A DNA stretch of 64,000 bases from Mesorhizobium sp. (GCF_004963255.1 NZ_SUGA01000003.1:232514-296513), one strand, 5' to 3'; positions 49,672 to 59,694 are shown, counted from the first letter of the stretch. The notes: generated by a model not told the origin, from the sequence alone. Numbers and translations are program-made.

Positions 49672-50259
49672 TTATGCTTGTGCGACTTTGGTCGTCGACG
49701 GATCGATCCAGCCGATATTGCCATCCGGCCGGCGGTAGACGATGTTGAGATGGTCGGTCCCGGCGTTGCGGAACAGGAATACCGGGCTGTCGCTGTTGTC
49801 GAGCTCGATGACAGCTGACGCCACCGACATGGTCCGCAGCGTCATGCTTGATTCGGCGACGATGGCCGGAGCGAAGTCCTCCGGAATGTCTTCCTCATCA
49901 TCTGTGAGGGGAGCCATCACCGTGTAGGCGATGTCGGTCGGCTCTTCGCCATTGCCGTTGCCCGTATTGCGCGATTTCAGCCGGCGCTTGTAGCGGCGCA
50001 GCCGTGTTTCCAGGCGATCGGCCGCCGCCTCGAAGGCAAGCGTCGGGTCCTGGGCGTCGCCAGTCGCCTGCAAGGAAGCGCCGGAATCGAGCCGGACCAT
50101 GCAGTCGGCGGAGAAACGCGACCCCGATTTGATGACCGTGACATGTCCTGAAAAACCCCGATCGAAATATTTCTCGATCGCCTCGCCGACCCGGTCGTTG
50201 ATGCGTGTGCGGAACGCATCGCCGATGTCCATGTGTTTTCCCGAAATGCGTAGATTCAT
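49672..50259 (-). CDS. hpf: Ribosome hibernation-promoting factor, long form
   Basis: 195 residues. N-terminal S30AE domain (MNLRISGKHMDIGDAFRTRI, HVTVIKSGSRFSADCMVRLD) and a C-terminal dimerisation domain (NSDSPVFLFRNAGTDHLNIV, YRRPDGNIGWIDP) connected by a flexible linker. The long form can dimerise 70S ribosomes into 100S particles during stationary phase. Placed between rpoN and ptsN, as is common in proteobacteria. Confidence 0.94.
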   Translation of the reverse strand: MNLRISGKHMDIGDAFRTRINDRVGEAIEKYFDRGFSGHVTVIKSGSRFSADCMVRLDSGASLQATGDAQDPTLAFEAAADRLETRLRRYKRRLKSRNTGNGNGEEPTDIAYTVMAPLTDDEEDIPEDFAPAIVAESSMTLRTMSVASAVIELDNSDSPVFLFRNAGTDHLNIVYRRPDGNIGWIDPSTTKVAQA

Positions 50260-50562
50260 CTGAAAACTGACCTTCCTTGCCCAGGCTTCAAACTGGTCCC
50301 GAGTTTATACCCGTGGTGCGCGCGCACAAGCTTCGCAGCGGCATGCGCGCCGATTTTAGACCCGAACTTTCCGGTTGATCACAAGTCGCCTTCTTGGCCG
50401 TCCATGGCCTTGTCTGACGGACCCATTTGCAAGCTGGCATTACCGCCCTGCTCATGCGGGCGGGCTTCTAGACACTTCATTGCGGCTTGTCAATCAAGCT
50501 TGGGATTGCCGGAAATCATCGGGCTTCGGGGTCGGGCCGGCGTCGCGCGAATACCGGCGGGC
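50260..50562. other. Intergenic region between rpoN and hpf
   Basis: 303 bp without a supported gene. Just beyond the rpoN stop the minus strand contains GCCGG and CCGGC arms around TATTCGCGCGACG, a possible terminator or processing hairpin. Promoter elements for hpf probably lie in 50270-50340. No repeat is evident. Confidence 0.35.
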
Positions 50563-52089
50563 CTAGCGGCCGGCGTTCGCGAGCGCCCGCTTCTCCCGCC
50601 GCCTTTGCACAGACGACGGGATATTCATGCCTTCGCGGTATTTCGCGACGGTTCGGCGCGCGATATCGACACCGCTTTCCTTGAGCATGTCGACAATGGC
50701 GTCGTCGGAAAGCACGTCGGCGGGCTTTTCTTCGTCGATCATCTGCTTGATGCGGTCGCGCACGGCCTCGGAAGAGTGCGCTTCGCCGCCTTCGGCCGAG
50801 GCGATCGACGCCGTGAAGAAATAGCGCAGCTCGAAAACCCCGCGCGGCGTCAGCATGTATTTGTTGGCAGTGACACGGCTGACGGTCGATTCATGCATGC
50901 CGATGGCGTCGGCCACCGTGCGCAGGTTGAGCGGCTTGAGGTGGCGCACGCCATGGACGAGGAAGGCGTCCTGCTGCCGCACGATTTCCGACGCCACCTT
51001 GAGAATGGTCTTGGCCCGCTGGTCGAGGCTGCGCGTCAGCCAGTTGGCGTTCTGCAGGCATTCGGCGAGAAAATCCTTTTCCGCCTGGTCCTTGGTGTGG
51101 CTCGAGACACGGGCGAAGTAGACATTGTCCACCAGCACGCGCGGCAGCGTGTCAGCGTTGAGCTCGACTGCCCAGCTGCCGTCATTGGCCGCGCGGACCT
51201 CGACATCGGCGATGATCGCGTCGCTTGCGCCGCCCGAAAACGCCAGGCCGGGCCGCGGATCGAGCGCCCGGATCTCGGCCAGCATATCGAGGAGGTCCTC
51301 CTCGTCGACGCCGCAGATGCGCTTCAACGTCTGGAAATCGCGCCGCGCCAGGAGCTCGAGATTGGCGACCAGCGCTTTCATTGCCGGATCGAGCCTGTCG
51401 CGCGCCTGAAGCTGCAGCGACAGGCACTCGGCAAGGTCACGCGCGAAGAGTCCTGCCGGCTCGAAGCTCTGGCAGACGCCAAGCACCCGCGCCACCGCCG
51501 CTTCATCCGTGCCGAGCCGGACTGCAATCTCCACCAGGTCGGTGCGAAGATAACCGGCCTCGTCGAGCCCGTCGGCAAGCTCGCCCGCGATAAGGCGTTC
51601 GCCGGGGCTCAGCGAAGCAAGCGCGATCTGCTCGCCGACATGTTCGCGCAATGTAACCGCGGCCGCGGCCATGTCGCCGACGTCGAACCCCTCGGATGAG
51701 GCCGTGCCGGCGCTGCCCGCTGCCGATTTCCACTGCGCCGTGAGATCCGGCCCCAGCCGCTCGCTGGTGCCGGGATCGTCGGGAAACAGGTTTTCAAGGG
51801 AGGAGTCGAGTTTTTGCGAGATCGCTTCCGCGCTCCACTCCGTCTCGCCCTCGAACCAGTCGCCCGCGCTATCCCGCTCCGGCGCGGCCTCGCTTTTCTG
51901 GGCCTGGTCGCTGGCGGCGTCATCCTGCGGTTCGGCGCGCTCGAGGAGAGGGTTGCGCTCGATCTCTTCGTCGATGAAGCGTTCGAGCTCGACATGGGTG
52001 AGCTGCAACAGCCGGATCGACTGCATCAGCTGCGGCGTCATCACCAGCGACTGGGATTGTCTGAGCTGCAGTTTGGCTGCCAGCGCCAT
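50563..52089 (-). CDS. rpoN: RNA polymerase sigma-54 factor
   Basis: 508 residues from the ATG at 52089 (MALAAKLQLRQSQSLVMTPQ); a TTG 12 bases upstream is an alternative. Region I Gln/Leu-rich LRQSQSLVMTPQLMQSIRLL, the core-binding middle, and the C-terminal DNA-binding part with the RpoN box ARRTVAKYREGMNIPSSVQR are complete. Directs RNA polymerase to -24/-12 promoters that need an enhancer protein such as NtrC. The nitrate operon promoter at 1136-1151 is a probable target. Confidence 0.96.
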   Translation of the reverse strand: MALAAKLQLRQSQSLVMTPQLMQSIRLLQLTHVELERFIDEEIERNPLLERAEPQDDAASDQAQKSEAAPERDSAGDWFEGETEWSAEAISQKLDSSLENLFPDDPGTSERLGPDLTAQWKSAAGSAGTASSEGFDVGDMAAAAVTLREHVGEQIALASLSPGERLIAGELADGLDEAGYLRTDLVEIAVRLGTDEAAVARVLGVCQSFEPAGLFARDLAECLSLQLQARDRLDPAMKALVANLELLARRDFQTLKRICGVDEEDLLDMLAEIRALDPRPGLAFSGGASDAIIADVEVRAANDGSWAVELNADTLPRVLVDNVYFARVSSHTKDQAEKDFLAECLQNANWLTRSLDQRAKTILKVASEIVRQQDAFLVHGVRHLKPLNLRTVADAIGMHESTVSRVTANKYMLTPRGVFELRYFFTASIASAEGGEAHSSEAVRDRIKQMIDEEKPADVLSDDAIVDMLKESGVDIARRTVAKYREGMNIPSSVQRRREKRALANAGR

Positions 52090-52278
52090 GGTGGGATTCA
52101 AACGCCTCGTCTACGCGTCGCACTCTTGCTTTCCAGTCGGGCATAGAAACTGGCCCGGCTTTTGCTTGTCAAGGAAAACGCTAGCAGGATCGGCTTACCG
52201 GAGCGTTATTGGGCCGAAAAATCGCGACAAACCAGTCGAATTTCGCTCAAATTCACTCTGGAGAAAAGTATTTTACGC

Positions 52279-53097
52279 TCAGAGCGTGAAACCCTCGCCG
52301 AGATAGAGACGCCGCACATCGGCGTTGGCGACGATTTCGTCGGCCCGACCATGCGTCAGCACCTGGCCGGCATGGATGATATAGGCGCGATCGATCAGGC
52401 CGAGCGTCTCGCGCACATTGTGGTCGGTGATCAAGACGCCGATGCCGCGCGCCGTGAGGTGGCGGACGAGCTGCTGAATGTCGGCGACGGCAATCGGGTC
52501 GATGCCGGCAAAAGGCTCGTCGAGCAGCATATAGGCAGGCCGCGTCGCCAGGGCCCGCGCGATTTCAAGGCGACGCCGTTCGCCGCCCGACAGCGACATC
52601 GAGGGCGCCTTGCGCAGATGGCTGATGTGGAATTCCTCGAGCAGCTCGTCGAGGTTGCGTTCGCGAACCTTGCGATCTTTTTCGACCACTTCCAGTACGG
52701 CGCGGATATTCTGCTCGACGTTCAGCCCGCGGAAGATCGACGCTTCCTGCGGCAGATAGCCGATACCAAGGCGGGCGCGCCGGTACATCGGCATCGACGT
52801 GACATCGAAGCCGTCGATCTCGATCGAGCCCTCATCGACGGGAACAAGGCCGGTGACCATGTAGAAACACGTGGTCTTGCCGGCGCCGTTGGGGCCAAGC
52901 AGGCCGACGGCCTCGCCCGCACGCACGCCGAGCGTCACCCCGCTCACCACCTTGCGGCCCTTGTAGCTTTTGGTCAGGCCCTTGGCGATCAGGGTGCCCT
53001 TGAACTTCGCCTTGTCGGTGCCGATCGTCGCCGGAGCAGCCGGCTTTGCAGCCGCCCGTCCCGGAAGACGGGCAAGCAGCGAGGATACGCCGGCCAT
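52279..53097 (-). CDS. lptB: LPS export ABC transporter ATPase LptB
   Basis: 272 residues. Walker [21 protein letters not shown], signature [20 protein letters not shown], Walker [21 protein letters not shown] and switch His in [15 protein letters not shown] are intact. About 30 residues longer at the N-terminus than E. coli LptB, with an Ala/Pro-rich lead ([20 protein letters not shown]). Powers LPS transport from the inner to the outer membrane together with LptFG. Start overlaps the lptA stop (TAATG). Confidence 0.95.
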   Translation of the reverse strand: MAGVSSLLARLPGRAAAKPAAPATIGTDKAKFKGTLIAKGLTKSYKGRKVVSGVTLGVRAGEAVGLLGPNGAGKTTCFYMVTGLVPVDEGSIEIDGFDVTSMPMYRRARLGIGYLPQEASIFRGLNVEQNIRAVLEVVEKDRKVRERNLDELLEEFHISHLRKAPSMSLSGGERRRLEIARALATRPAYMLLDEPFAGIDPIAVADIQQLVRHLTARGIGVLITDHNVRETLGLIDRAYIIHAGQVLTHGRADEIVANADVRRLYLGEGFTL

Positions 53098-53711
53098 TAC
53101 TTGCTCGACGCTCCCTGCTGGGCCGTGCCCTGCTTCTGGGGCGTGATCGACATGATGACGCGGCCGCTGGTGCCGCAGCCGTCGACATTGCCGAGGCCGC
53201 TCTTCATCTGCACCGTGAGCTTGCAGCCCTTGAGGACGTTGTCGCCCTGCGACAGCACCACTTCCTTACCCTGGAGCGTAAGCACCTGGGTCTTCATGTC
53301 GAACGTGCCCGTGTCGCCGGTGGCGATCTGGTCATTCGACTTGATATAGACCTTGTTCTCGACCACCAGGTGGTCGATGTTGGCGGCCCCGGTCATCGCC
53401 GACGCGCCGGCCGCAGCGCTTTTGCCGGCGTTGGGATCCTTGACATAGTAGACCGTCATCTTGCCGGCCTTGAGCAGCGTCTGCCCCTGGTTGACGGTCA
53501 CATTGCCGCTGAAAACGGCCACGCTGTCGGCCTGCCGGACCTCAAGCTTGTCGCTCTCGATCTGGATCGGCTGGTCGCCGGACAGCTTGAGCCCGGACAT
53601 CTGGCTGGTCGCGCTCGACTGCGCGAAGGAATGCGCCGTCCCCAGAAACAGCAATGCGGAGGCAGCGCCCAGAGCCCACGCGGATTTACTGCGACGCATT
53701 CTGTTCTCCAC
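53097..53711 (-). CDS. lptA: Periplasmic LPS-transport protein LptA
   Basis: 204 residues with a signal peptide ([20 protein letters not shown]) and an OstA-type beta-jellyroll: [40 protein letters not shown] and [20 protein letters not shown]. Bridges the periplasm for LPS between LptC and LptD. Overlaps the end of lptC by 26 bp; an internal Met at 53699 is an alternative start. Order lptC-lptA-lptB is typical. Confidence 0.92.
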   Translation of the reverse strand: MENRMRRSKSAWALGAASALLFLGTAHSFAQSSATSQMSGLKLSGDQPIQIESDKLEVRQADSVAVFSGNVTVNQGQTLLKAGKMTVYYVKDPNAGKSAAAGASAMTGAANIDHLVVENKVYIKSNDQIATGDTGTFDMKTQVLTLQGKEVVLSQGDNVLKGCKLTVQMKSGLGNVDGCGTSGRVIMSITPQKQGTAQQGASSK

Positions 53712-54399
53712 TGTTTACCCCTGCCGCCTTCAGCGCAGTCGGATCGATGTTGACGCGAACCCGGTTCTCGAAGACCACGAGCCTGCCATTGTCCTCGACC
53801 GACATCGAGTCCGCCGTGATGCGCGACCCGCCACGGCTGACGTCGACCGGATTGCTCGTCTTCATAGAGCCTTTGCCCATGTCTAGGAAGATCGATTTGA
53901 ATTTCGCCGCGAGGCCGTCGGTCGTCGTCACGCTGACGTCGCTGGTGAGGTCCATCGTATTGGCGTCGCGATTGTAGATACCGTGCTCGGCATCGACTGA
54001 CACGATATTGTCGGTGGCGACCGGCAGTTTGGCGTTGATGCCTTCGAGGTCGATCACGGCCTGCTGGCCGACATCCTGCGTCGCCCTGGTCGCCGTCAGC
54101 GAATAGGGCAGCTTCTGCTTGGTGAAGCCGTTGAGCTTCGGATTGGCCATCACCAGCTTGCCGTTCGAAAACGCCGTGCCGTCGGCCTGCACGGAAATGG
54201 AGATTGGCGCTTTGAGGTAGGAATAGACTGGAAAGGCGATCGCAATGGCGGCCGCGAGGAGCGGCACCGCGAATTTCAGCACGCGCACGCGGCGCGAGTG
54301 CCGTTGCGCGCGGTTGAACGCCTCGCCGCGCGTGCCGTCTTGGATCGCGGGAGCCGGTGCCGCAGCGGCATCGCTCGTTTCGTCAGATCGCGCCAACAT
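53686..54399 (-). CDS. lptC: LPS export protein LptC
   Basis: 237 residues from the ATG at 54399 (MLARSDETSDAAAAPAPAIQ); the reading frame is open far upstream, but that sequence is antisense to sppA. One span (LKFAVPLLAAAIAIAFPVYS) follows a cytoplasmic lead, then a periplasmic OstA-like domain (NPKLNGFTKQKLPYSLTATR, LEGINAKLPVATDNIVSVDA, SRGGSRITADSMSVEDNGRL). Accepts LPS from LptFGB and hands it to LptA. Confidence 0.9.
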   Translation of the reverse strand: MLARSDETSDAAAAPAPAIQDGTRGEAFNRAQRHSRRVRVLKFAVPLLAAAIAIAFPVYSYLKAPISISVQADGTAFSNGKLVMANPKLNGFTKQKLPYSLTATRATQDVGQQAVIDLEGINAKLPVATDNIVSVDAEHGIYNRDANTMDLTSDVSVTTTDGLAAKFKSIFLDMGKGSMKTSNPVDVSRGGSRITADSMSVEDNGRLVVFENRVRVNIDPTALKAAGVNSGEQNASQ

Positions 54400-54693
54400 G
54401 ACTTTTCTAATGGACCTTTGTCCGCCCAAACATCGCCTATAGGTGGTATGCCGGCACCTACACGCAAGCACAAGGGGACGAAAACTGCAAAAATGTGACG
54501 GCTGCCGCCCACAAAATCGGAAGGAATTCGGGGAGACGGCCAGTACTTCATAGCAGATACAGAACGGGACTGCGTTAATTTTTCGTGAGGTCGCCATCAA
54601 TGCCGGGGCTCGCGACCGGCGTTCAGGAAACGGTAGCCGTGTGCCGAGGCTTGCTTTAAAAGCTTGCTTTCCCACCGACCCATGAGGCTGACG

Positions 54694-55650
54694 ATGGCAA
54701 TGAGAGCCGACGACCTGATCGACCGCCGCCGCTTGCGCCGCAAGCTGACTTTCTGGCGCGTGGCTGCTTTTGTGGTTCTGGCGGCAGCTGTGATTGCCTT
54801 CTCGGCATGGGTCTATGACGACAATTTTACCGGCCAGGCGGTCCCCCATATCGCCAAGGTGAAGATCGAAGGCACCATCACCGAGGACGAGGAACTGCTC
54901 AAAAGGCTGGAAACGATCCGCAAGTCGCCGGAGGTGAAGGGCGTCATCCTGTCGATCGATTCGCCCGGAGGCACCACGGTCGGTGGCGAGTCGACATTCG
55001 AAGCCGTGCGCAAGCTTGCCGGCGACAAGCCCGTGGTGGCCGAGGTGGGCACGCTGGCGGCATCGGCCGGCTATATGATCGCAAGCGCGGCCGACCATAT
55101 CGTTGCCCGCAAGACCTCGATCGTCGGCTCGATCGGGGTGCTGATCCAATATCCTGACGTCAGCGGTCTCATGGACAAGCTCGGCATCAAGCTGGAGGAA
55201 GTGAAATCCTCGCCGCTCAAGGCCTCGCCCTCGCCCTTCAAGCCGACCAACGACGATGAGCGCGCCATGGTGCGCAAGCTGATCCTCGACAGTTACGACT
55301 GGTTCGTCGGCATCGTCGCGGACCGCCGCAAGATGACGCACGAGCAGGCGCTGGCACTGGCCGACGGTTCGATCTTCACCGGCCGTCAGGCCTTGGCCAA
55401 TCATCTGGTCGACGCCGTCGGCGGCGAGCAGGAGGCGATCGACTGGCTGACGACGAAGGGCGTGGACGCCAAGCTCAAGGTCGTCGAGTGGAAGGACAAG
55501 GACAGGCGTGGCGGCTTCCTGTTCTCGCAGTCGATGGCAAAACTGGCCGCCAAGGCGCTTGGCCTGCCGGATGCCGGCGGCGATATCATTCACGAGCTCG
55601 GCGCCGACCGCTTGTTTCTTGACGGTCTCGTTTCGGTCTGGCACCCTTGA
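54694..55650 (+). CDS. sppA: Signal peptide peptidase SppA-like protease
   Basis: 318 residues from the ATG at 54694, chosen because GAGG lies six bases before it; ATGs at 54682 and 54700 are possible. One N-terminal span (VAAFVVLAAAVIAFSAWVYD). The catalytic Ser is in LAASAGYMIASAADHIVARK and the likely Lys in SPLKASPSPFKPTNDDERAM, as in short single-domain SppA (S49 family). Degrades cleaved signal peptides in the membrane. Upstream of ihfB, a conserved neighbour in rhizobia. Confidence 0.87.
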   Translation: MAMRADDLIDRRRLRRKLTFWRVAAFVVLAAAVIAFSAWVYDDNFTGQAVPHIAKVKIEGTITEDEELLKRLETIRKSPEVKGVILSIDSPGGTTVGGESTFEAVRKLAGDKPVVAEVGTLAASAGYMIASAADHIVARKTSIVGSIGVLIQYPDVSGLMDKLGIKLEEVKSSPLKASPSPFKPTNDDERAMVRKLILDSYDWFVGIVADRRKMTHEQALALADGSIFTGRQALANHLVDAVGGEQEAIDWLTTKGVDAKLKVVEWKDKDRRGGFLFSQSMAKLAAKALGLPDAGGDIIHELGADRLFLDGLVSVWHP

Positions 55651-55728
55651 CATGCCGTTGGCGCGAGCCAAAAAAGCAATAAAAATCATCCTGATAATCG
55701 TCTGCAGTGGTTTTACGGGGAACGTTCC

Positions 55729-56013
55729 ATGATCAAATCCGAGCTTGTGCAGATCATTGCTGCACGCAACCCGCACCTTTTCCTGCGCGACGTCGAAAAC
55801 ATCGTCGGTGCGATCTTTGACGAAATCACCGACGCGCTTGCCGAGGGCAACCGGGTCGAGTTGCGCGGTTTCGGCGCCTTTTCGGTGAAAAACCGTCCCG
55901 CCCGCACCGGACGCAACCCGCGCACCGGCGAGTCGGTCGAGGTCGAGGAAAAGTGGGTGCCATTCTTCAAGACCGGCAAGGAGTTGCGCGAAAGGCTGAA
56001 CGGCGGCAAATAG
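55729..56013 (+). CDS. ihfB: Integration host factor beta subunit
   Basis: 94 residues ([20 protein letters not shown]). The beta arm [20 protein letters not shown] holds the conserved R-N-P-R-T/K motif with the Pro that intercalates into DNA, and the C-terminal helix [10 protein letters not shown] completes the HU/IHF fold. With IHF-alpha it bends DNA, for example between enhancers and sigma-54 promoters; the nitrate promoter in this window is such a place in principle. Confidence 0.95.
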   Translation: MIKSELVQIIAARNPHLFLRDVENIVGAIFDEITDALAEGNRVELRGFGAFSVKNRPARTGRNPRTGESVEVEEKWVPFFKTGKELRERLNGGK

Positions 56014-56054
56014 GCGCCGCGCCGGCGGGTCGAGACGGCATCTTGGCGCTTAAA

Positions 56055-56099
56055 GCATGTCTCCCGAAAGTGGAGGCCGGTTTCGGGCCAAAGACATGC
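56055..56099. repeat. Rhizobial palindrome GCATGTCTCCCGAAAGTGG (second copy)
   Basis: Arms GCATGTC (56055-56061) and GACATGC (56093-56099), inner CCGAAA / TTTCGG, matching 48974-49018 at most positions. Lies between ihfB and the LapA-domain gene. Confidence 0.8.
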
Positions 56100-56131
56100 G
56101 CGCTTAGGAAGCTTCTCTATACGGAGATCTG

Positions 56132-56464
56132 ATGTTCAATCGCTTCATCCTCGTCGTGGTCTTCGTGCCGCTGGCCATCATCCTGATCGCGCTCGCCGTC
56201 GCCAATCGCGGCGCCGTCGCCTTCACGCTCGATCCATTCCATCCCGGCAATCCCGCGCTGACGCTGAACCTGCCGCTTTTCATCTTCCTGTTCCTGGCCT
56301 TGGCCATCGGCATGGTCGTCGGCAGCATGGCGACCTGGGTGAAGCAGGGCCGCTACCGCAAGCTCGCGCGCCAGCGCGGCCTGGAGGCTGAAAACCTGCG
56401 CCAAGCGGTGAGCCGCGCGCCGGCAGCGCCCAATGGACCGGCGCTGCCCAAGCCGACCAATTAA
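56132..56464 (+). CDS. LapA-domain membrane protein
   Basis: 110 residues with two spans (FILVVVFVPLAIILIALAVA and LFIFLFLALAIGMVVGSMAT) and ANRGAVAFTLDPFHPGN between them, typical of the lipopolysaccharide-assembly-protein-A (LapA/YciS) domain. A cytoplasmic tail rich in Arg, Ala and Pro follows. In E. coli LapA with LapB regulates LPS synthesis through LpxC turnover; no lapB lies adjacent here. Role in this organism inferred from the domain. Confidence 0.8.
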   Translation: MFNRFILVVVFVPLAIILIALAVANRGAVAFTLDPFHPGNPALTLNLPLFIFLFLALAIGMVVGSMATWVKQGRYRKLARQRGLEAENLRQAVSRAPAAPNGPALPKPTN

Positions 56465-56482
56465 AGCAATCCGGAGCCTTCG

Positions 56483-57445
56483 ATGCTGACCATTTCGGCC
56501 GCCGAGGTCGACCGCGCGCTGACCTTTCCCGGCCTGGTCGAGACATTGCGCACCGCTTTCCGCGAGGGCGCCGTGCAGCCGGTTCGTCACCATCATGGCG
56601 TCGAGCGGCCGGATGGTGCGGCCTCGACCCTGCTTTTGATGCCGGCCTGGACCGACTTCAACGCGGCGGGAACTTCGGCCGATGGTCATATCGGCGTCAA
56701 GATCGTCACCGTGTCGCCGGACAACAACACAAAAGGCAAGCCGGCGGTGATGGGGCTCTATCTTCTGCTCGACGGCGTCACCGGCGAGCCGCAGGCGATG
56801 ATCGACGGCCAGCGGCTGACGCAGTGGCGCACGACCTGCGCCTCGGCGCTCGCCGCCTCCTATCTCGCCCGCAAGGACGCCTCGCGGCTCTTGGTCATCG
56901 GCGCCGGCGCGCTGTCGCCGTTCCTGGCCAAGGCGCATTCGGCGGTCAGGCCGATCACCACCATCCGCATCTGGAACCGCACGCCGGCCAATGCCGAAAA
57001 GGTGGCCGCCGCCTTGCGCGCCGAAGGCCTTCCGGCAAGTGCGGCCGGCGATCTCGACGCGGAGCTTGCCGAGGCCGACATCGTCGCCTCGGCGACCATT
57101 TCCAACACGCCGCTGGTCAAGGGCGCGCTGCTCAAGCCGGGCGCCCATGTCGATCTGGTCGGCGGCTTCACGCCCGAAATGCGCGAGGCCGACGACGATG
57201 CCATTTCGCGCGCCCGCGTCTATGTCGACACCCGCGCCGGCGCCACCAAGGAGGCCGGCGACATCGTCCAGCCGCTGGCCTCCGGCCTGCTGAAACCGGA
57301 AGCGATCATCGCCGATCTGCACGAGCTCGCGCGTGGCGAGAAGCAGGGTCGCCAGAGCGACAGCGAGATCACGTTGTTCAAGTCGGTCGGCGCGGCCCTT
57401 GAAGACCTCGCGGCGGGCATCGCGGTCTACAAGGCGCTCAAGTAG
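56483..57445 (+). CDS. Ornithine cyclodeaminase/mu-crystallin-family protein
   Basis: 320 residues. Substrate-site segments include [20 protein letters not shown] and [40 protein letters not shown] follows, and the Rossmann part reads [20 protein letters not shown]. It may act as ornithine cyclodeaminase, a ketimine reductase or a related dehydrogenase; the family is broad. Begins 18 bp after the LapA gene and runs into the end of the convergent EVE gene by eight bases. Confidence 0.85.
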   Translation: MLTISAAEVDRALTFPGLVETLRTAFREGAVQPVRHHHGVERPDGAASTLLLMPAWTDFNAAGTSADGHIGVKIVTVSPDNNTKGKPAVMGLYLLLDGVTGEPQAMIDGQRLTQWRTTCASALAASYLARKDASRLLVIGAGALSPFLAKAHSAVRPITTIRIWNRTPANAEKVAAALRAEGLPASAAGDLDAELAEADIVASATISNTPLVKGALLKPGAHVDLVGGFTPEMREADDDAISRARVYVDTRAGATKEAGDIVQPLASGLLKPEAIIADLHELARGEKQGRQSDSEITLFKSVGAALEDLAAGIAVYKALK

Positions 57446-57875
57446 CAGCTGGCTCCAGATTGGCTCCCATCGCTTCGCCGATCCGGCGAAAGTCGTGTTC
57501 ATTCACTTCGAACAGGCCGAAGCGCAGCTGATAGCCCCAGTTCGGCTTGCCGGCGGTGAAGTCGAGCCTGTCGAGCAGCGGCTTGATCGGCGCTTCCTTG
57601 GTTTCGACCCAATCGACGTCGCGCCGCGCGGGTGTGAAACCGCCGCCCATGACGCCCTCATACACCTCCCCTTGCCGCACCGTGCCGACGGCCGTGAAGG
57701 ATTGCAGTCCATCCTTCTCGCCGAACACGGTGCTCGGCGAGTAATAGACGATCCCGTCGCCAGGCTTGATCCGGCGCAGCGGCGCCGCCTTGCCGTGGTT
57801 AACCTGCATGAAGCCGTTCTTGCGGCCGATCCGCACATGCTCGGCCGATGCGACCGCGAGCCAGAAGGCGCTCAC
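57438..57875 (-). CDS. EVE-domain protein
   Basis: 145 residues from a GTG at 57875 that overlaps the stop of the upstream VOC gene (GTGA). PUA-like EVE fold: [60 protein letters not shown] and [23 protein letters not shown] domains bind modified bases in DNA or RNA, and in this stand-alone form the role is unknown. The end of the gene overlaps the convergent cyclodeaminase gene. Confidence 0.82.
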   Translation of the reverse strand: MSAFWLAVASAEHVRIGRKNGFMQVNHGKAAPLRRIKPGDGIVYYSPSTVFGEKDGLQSFTAVGTVRQGEVYEGVMGGGFTPARRDVDWVETKEAPIKPLLDRLDFTAGKPNWGYQLRFGLFEVNEHDFRRIGEAMGANLEPAAT

Positions 57876-58252
57876 CCCTGCGCTCCCGCGAAAGGCCAGT
57901 AGACGCGCAGGCGATGATTGTCGGGATCGAGCGCGACGAAGGTGCGGCCGAAGTCCAGATCGGTCGGAGCCTGCAGGATGTTCAGGCCGCGACCCGACCA
58001 ATCGATGTGCGTGGCATCGACCGCCGCCGCGTTCTCGACGGCAAGCACAAGCTCGCCGCCACCACCTACCGCCGCTGCGGCCGGTTCTACCGTATGACGC
58101 GACCAGAGGCCGAGCTTGAAGCCCTTGTCGAGCACGAACATGACGAAGGTCGGCGAGGACTCGACCGGCTCGCACCCGAGCAGCGAAGCGTAGAACGCAC
58201 CGCTCTTTTCCGGGTTGTCGACATAGAGGATGACGAAATTCGGCGTGGTCAT
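57872..58252 (-). CDS. VOC-superfamily protein
   Basis: 126 residues from the ATG at 58252 ([20 protein letters not shown]), after TTGGAGATCAGAC. VOC fold segments: [20 protein letters not shown] and [20 protein letters not shown], with a C-terminal [17 protein letters not shown]. Possibly a metal-dependent enzyme or a binding protein. Coupled to the EVE gene and divergent only by short DNA from the WYL regulator, which is on the same strand further upstream. Confidence 0.82.
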   Translation of the reverse strand: MTTPNFVILYVDNPEKSGAFYASLLGCEPVESSPTFVMFVLDKGFKLGLWSRHTVEPAAAAVGGGGELVLAVENAAAVDATHIDWSGRGLNILQAPTDLDFGRTFVALDPDNHRLRVYWPFAGAQG

Positions 58253-58322
58253 GTCTGATCTCCAAAGTGTCTGGACCTTGGGGACCATATGCGGACCTGT
58301 TGTCAGATTCTGGCAGCAGCGA

Positions 58323-59033
58323 TCAGGCGGATTCGTCCCTCCTGGCGTTTGAGCGGGGCGCGTTCAGCGTCGCCCGCCACTCCTTCAACATTGCCTGGCG
58401 GCGGCGCGGATAGCGGATGCCGGTCATCGTCAGGTCGGACATCCTGTCGGCACGAAAATGGCGGAAATCCTGGCGCATCTCGCACCACGCCACCATCACC
58501 CGCACCTTGTCGAAGAAGCTGAGCGCGAACGGCCAGACCAGCCGCTCGGAGGCCGCACCCTCGGCGTCGCGATAGAGGAAGCCCAGCTTGCGTTCCTCGC
58601 GGATCGCCTGTCGCACGACACCGAGGTCGATCGCTTCGAAATTGTCCGAGCGTGGCCCTACAAGCAGCGTCGTGGCATCGAGATCCTCGCGCAGATCATC
58701 CGGCAGCACCGCGGCGATCTTGGCCAGCGCGTCCGTCGCGGCGGCGGCCAGCCTTTTGTCCGGCTGCTTTGCCACCCAGCGCGAGCCGAGCACGATCGCC
58801 TCGATCTCCTCGTCGCTGAACATCAGCGGCGGCAGCATGAAGCCGGGCTTCAGCACATAGCCAAGCCCCGCCTCGCCCTCGATCGGCGCGCCCTGCCGCT
58901 GCAGCGTCGCGATGTCGCGATAGAGCGTGCGGATCGACACGCCCATCTCGTCCGCAAGCGTGCGGCCGCTCACCGGCCGGCGATGGCGGCGCAGGATCTG
59001 GACAAGGTCGAGCAGGCGTTCCGAGCGGGACAT
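58323..59033 (-). CDS. YafY-type transcriptional regulator (HTH plus WYL domain)
   Basis: 236 residues. N-terminal helix-turn-helix (LLDLVQILRRHRRPVSGRTL, LADEMGVSIRTLYRDIATLQ) and the C-terminal WYL region (WPFALSFFDKVRVMVAWCEM, RQDFRHFRADRMSDLTMTGI). WYL proteins sense ligands, often nucleic-acid- or nucleotide-related, and act as regulators of stress, defence or metabolism. It may control the VOC-EVE pair downstream on the same strand, although 70 bp separate them. Starts at 59033 (MSRSERLLDLVQ). Confidence 0.85.
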   Translation of the reverse strand: MSRSERLLDLVQILRRHRRPVSGRTLADEMGVSIRTLYRDIATLQRQGAPIEGEAGLGYVLKPGFMLPPLMFSDEEIEAIVLGSRWVAKQPDKRLAAAATDALAKIAAVLPDDLREDLDATTLLVGPRSDNFEAIDLGVVRQAIREERKLGFLYRDAEGAASERLVWPFALSFFDKVRVMVAWCEMRQDFRHFRADRMSDLTMTGIRYPRRRQAMLKEWRATLNAPRSNARRDESA

Positions 59034-59132
59034 GATTGGCTAACCGATGCGCCGGACAATAGGGCTGCCCCCGACATCACGGCAAGCGACCCTCCAAGGG
59101 AACGGCTGTCGGTCGCGGCCGTTGTGCCCATC

Positions 59133-59618
59133 ATGGAGATGCGCGGTTTCCTGTTGTTCTGGTCTGTGCTGACCGCTTTCGTCGCGGCGCTCAGCCTTGG
59201 CCCGTCTTTTGCCCATGTGCTGGAATCGCTGCCCAGGCTGACGAAATGGTCGCCGGCGTTGTGGCGCGAGGCGACGGTCTTCAACGGCCAGTTCGTGCTT
59301 TTTGCCGTGATCGGAGCACCGCTCGATATCGCCGCGATCCTCTGTCCGGCGCTTCTCGCCTGGATGCTGCGCGGCCAGGCGGGCGCGTTCTGGTTCGTGC
59401 TCGCCGCCACGCTGCTCTACGCCGTTTCGCTGGCGCTCTGGTTCGGTCTCGTCAAGCCGGCCAACGACGTTCTCGCGACCTGGGCGCCAGGACCGATCCC
59501 GGACAATTTCGAGGCCGTCCGGCTGCGTTGGGAAACCGGCCACATGGCTGTGGCCGCGGCGAAGGCGCTTGGCTTCATTTCGCTTTGTTTCGGCTTGCTC
59601 ACGGTTCGGCACGGTTGA
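59133..59618 (+). CDS. DUF1772-family membrane protein
   Basis: 161 residues from the ATG at 59133 (MEMRGFLLFWSVLTAFVAAL), with four hydrophobic spans. Typical family wording: SLGPSFAHVLESLPRLTKWS, WREATVFNGQFVLFAVIGA and LRWETGHMAVAAAKALGFIS. Function unknown. It is divergent from the WYL regulator, with 99 bp between the starts, and may be controlled by it. Confidence 0.75.
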   Translation: MEMRGFLLFWSVLTAFVAALSLGPSFAHVLESLPRLTKWSPALWREATVFNGQFVLFAVIGAPLDIAAILCPALLAWMLRGQAGAFWFVLAATLLYAVSLALWFGLVKPANDVLATWAPGPIPDNFEAVRLRWETGHMAVAAAKALGFISLCFGLLTVRHG

Positions 59619-59694
59619 TGGTCTCACCCGCTTTTGTTGCGCCGATGGGCTTAGCTGTGGCAGAAGCGGGCCGAACCGCCGGAGATGATCCTTC

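Noticed and set aside
54400..55776. Long upstream extension of the lptC reading frame
   Set aside because: The open frame runs antisense through sppA. LptC homology begins at 54399 with a normal lead and membrane span.
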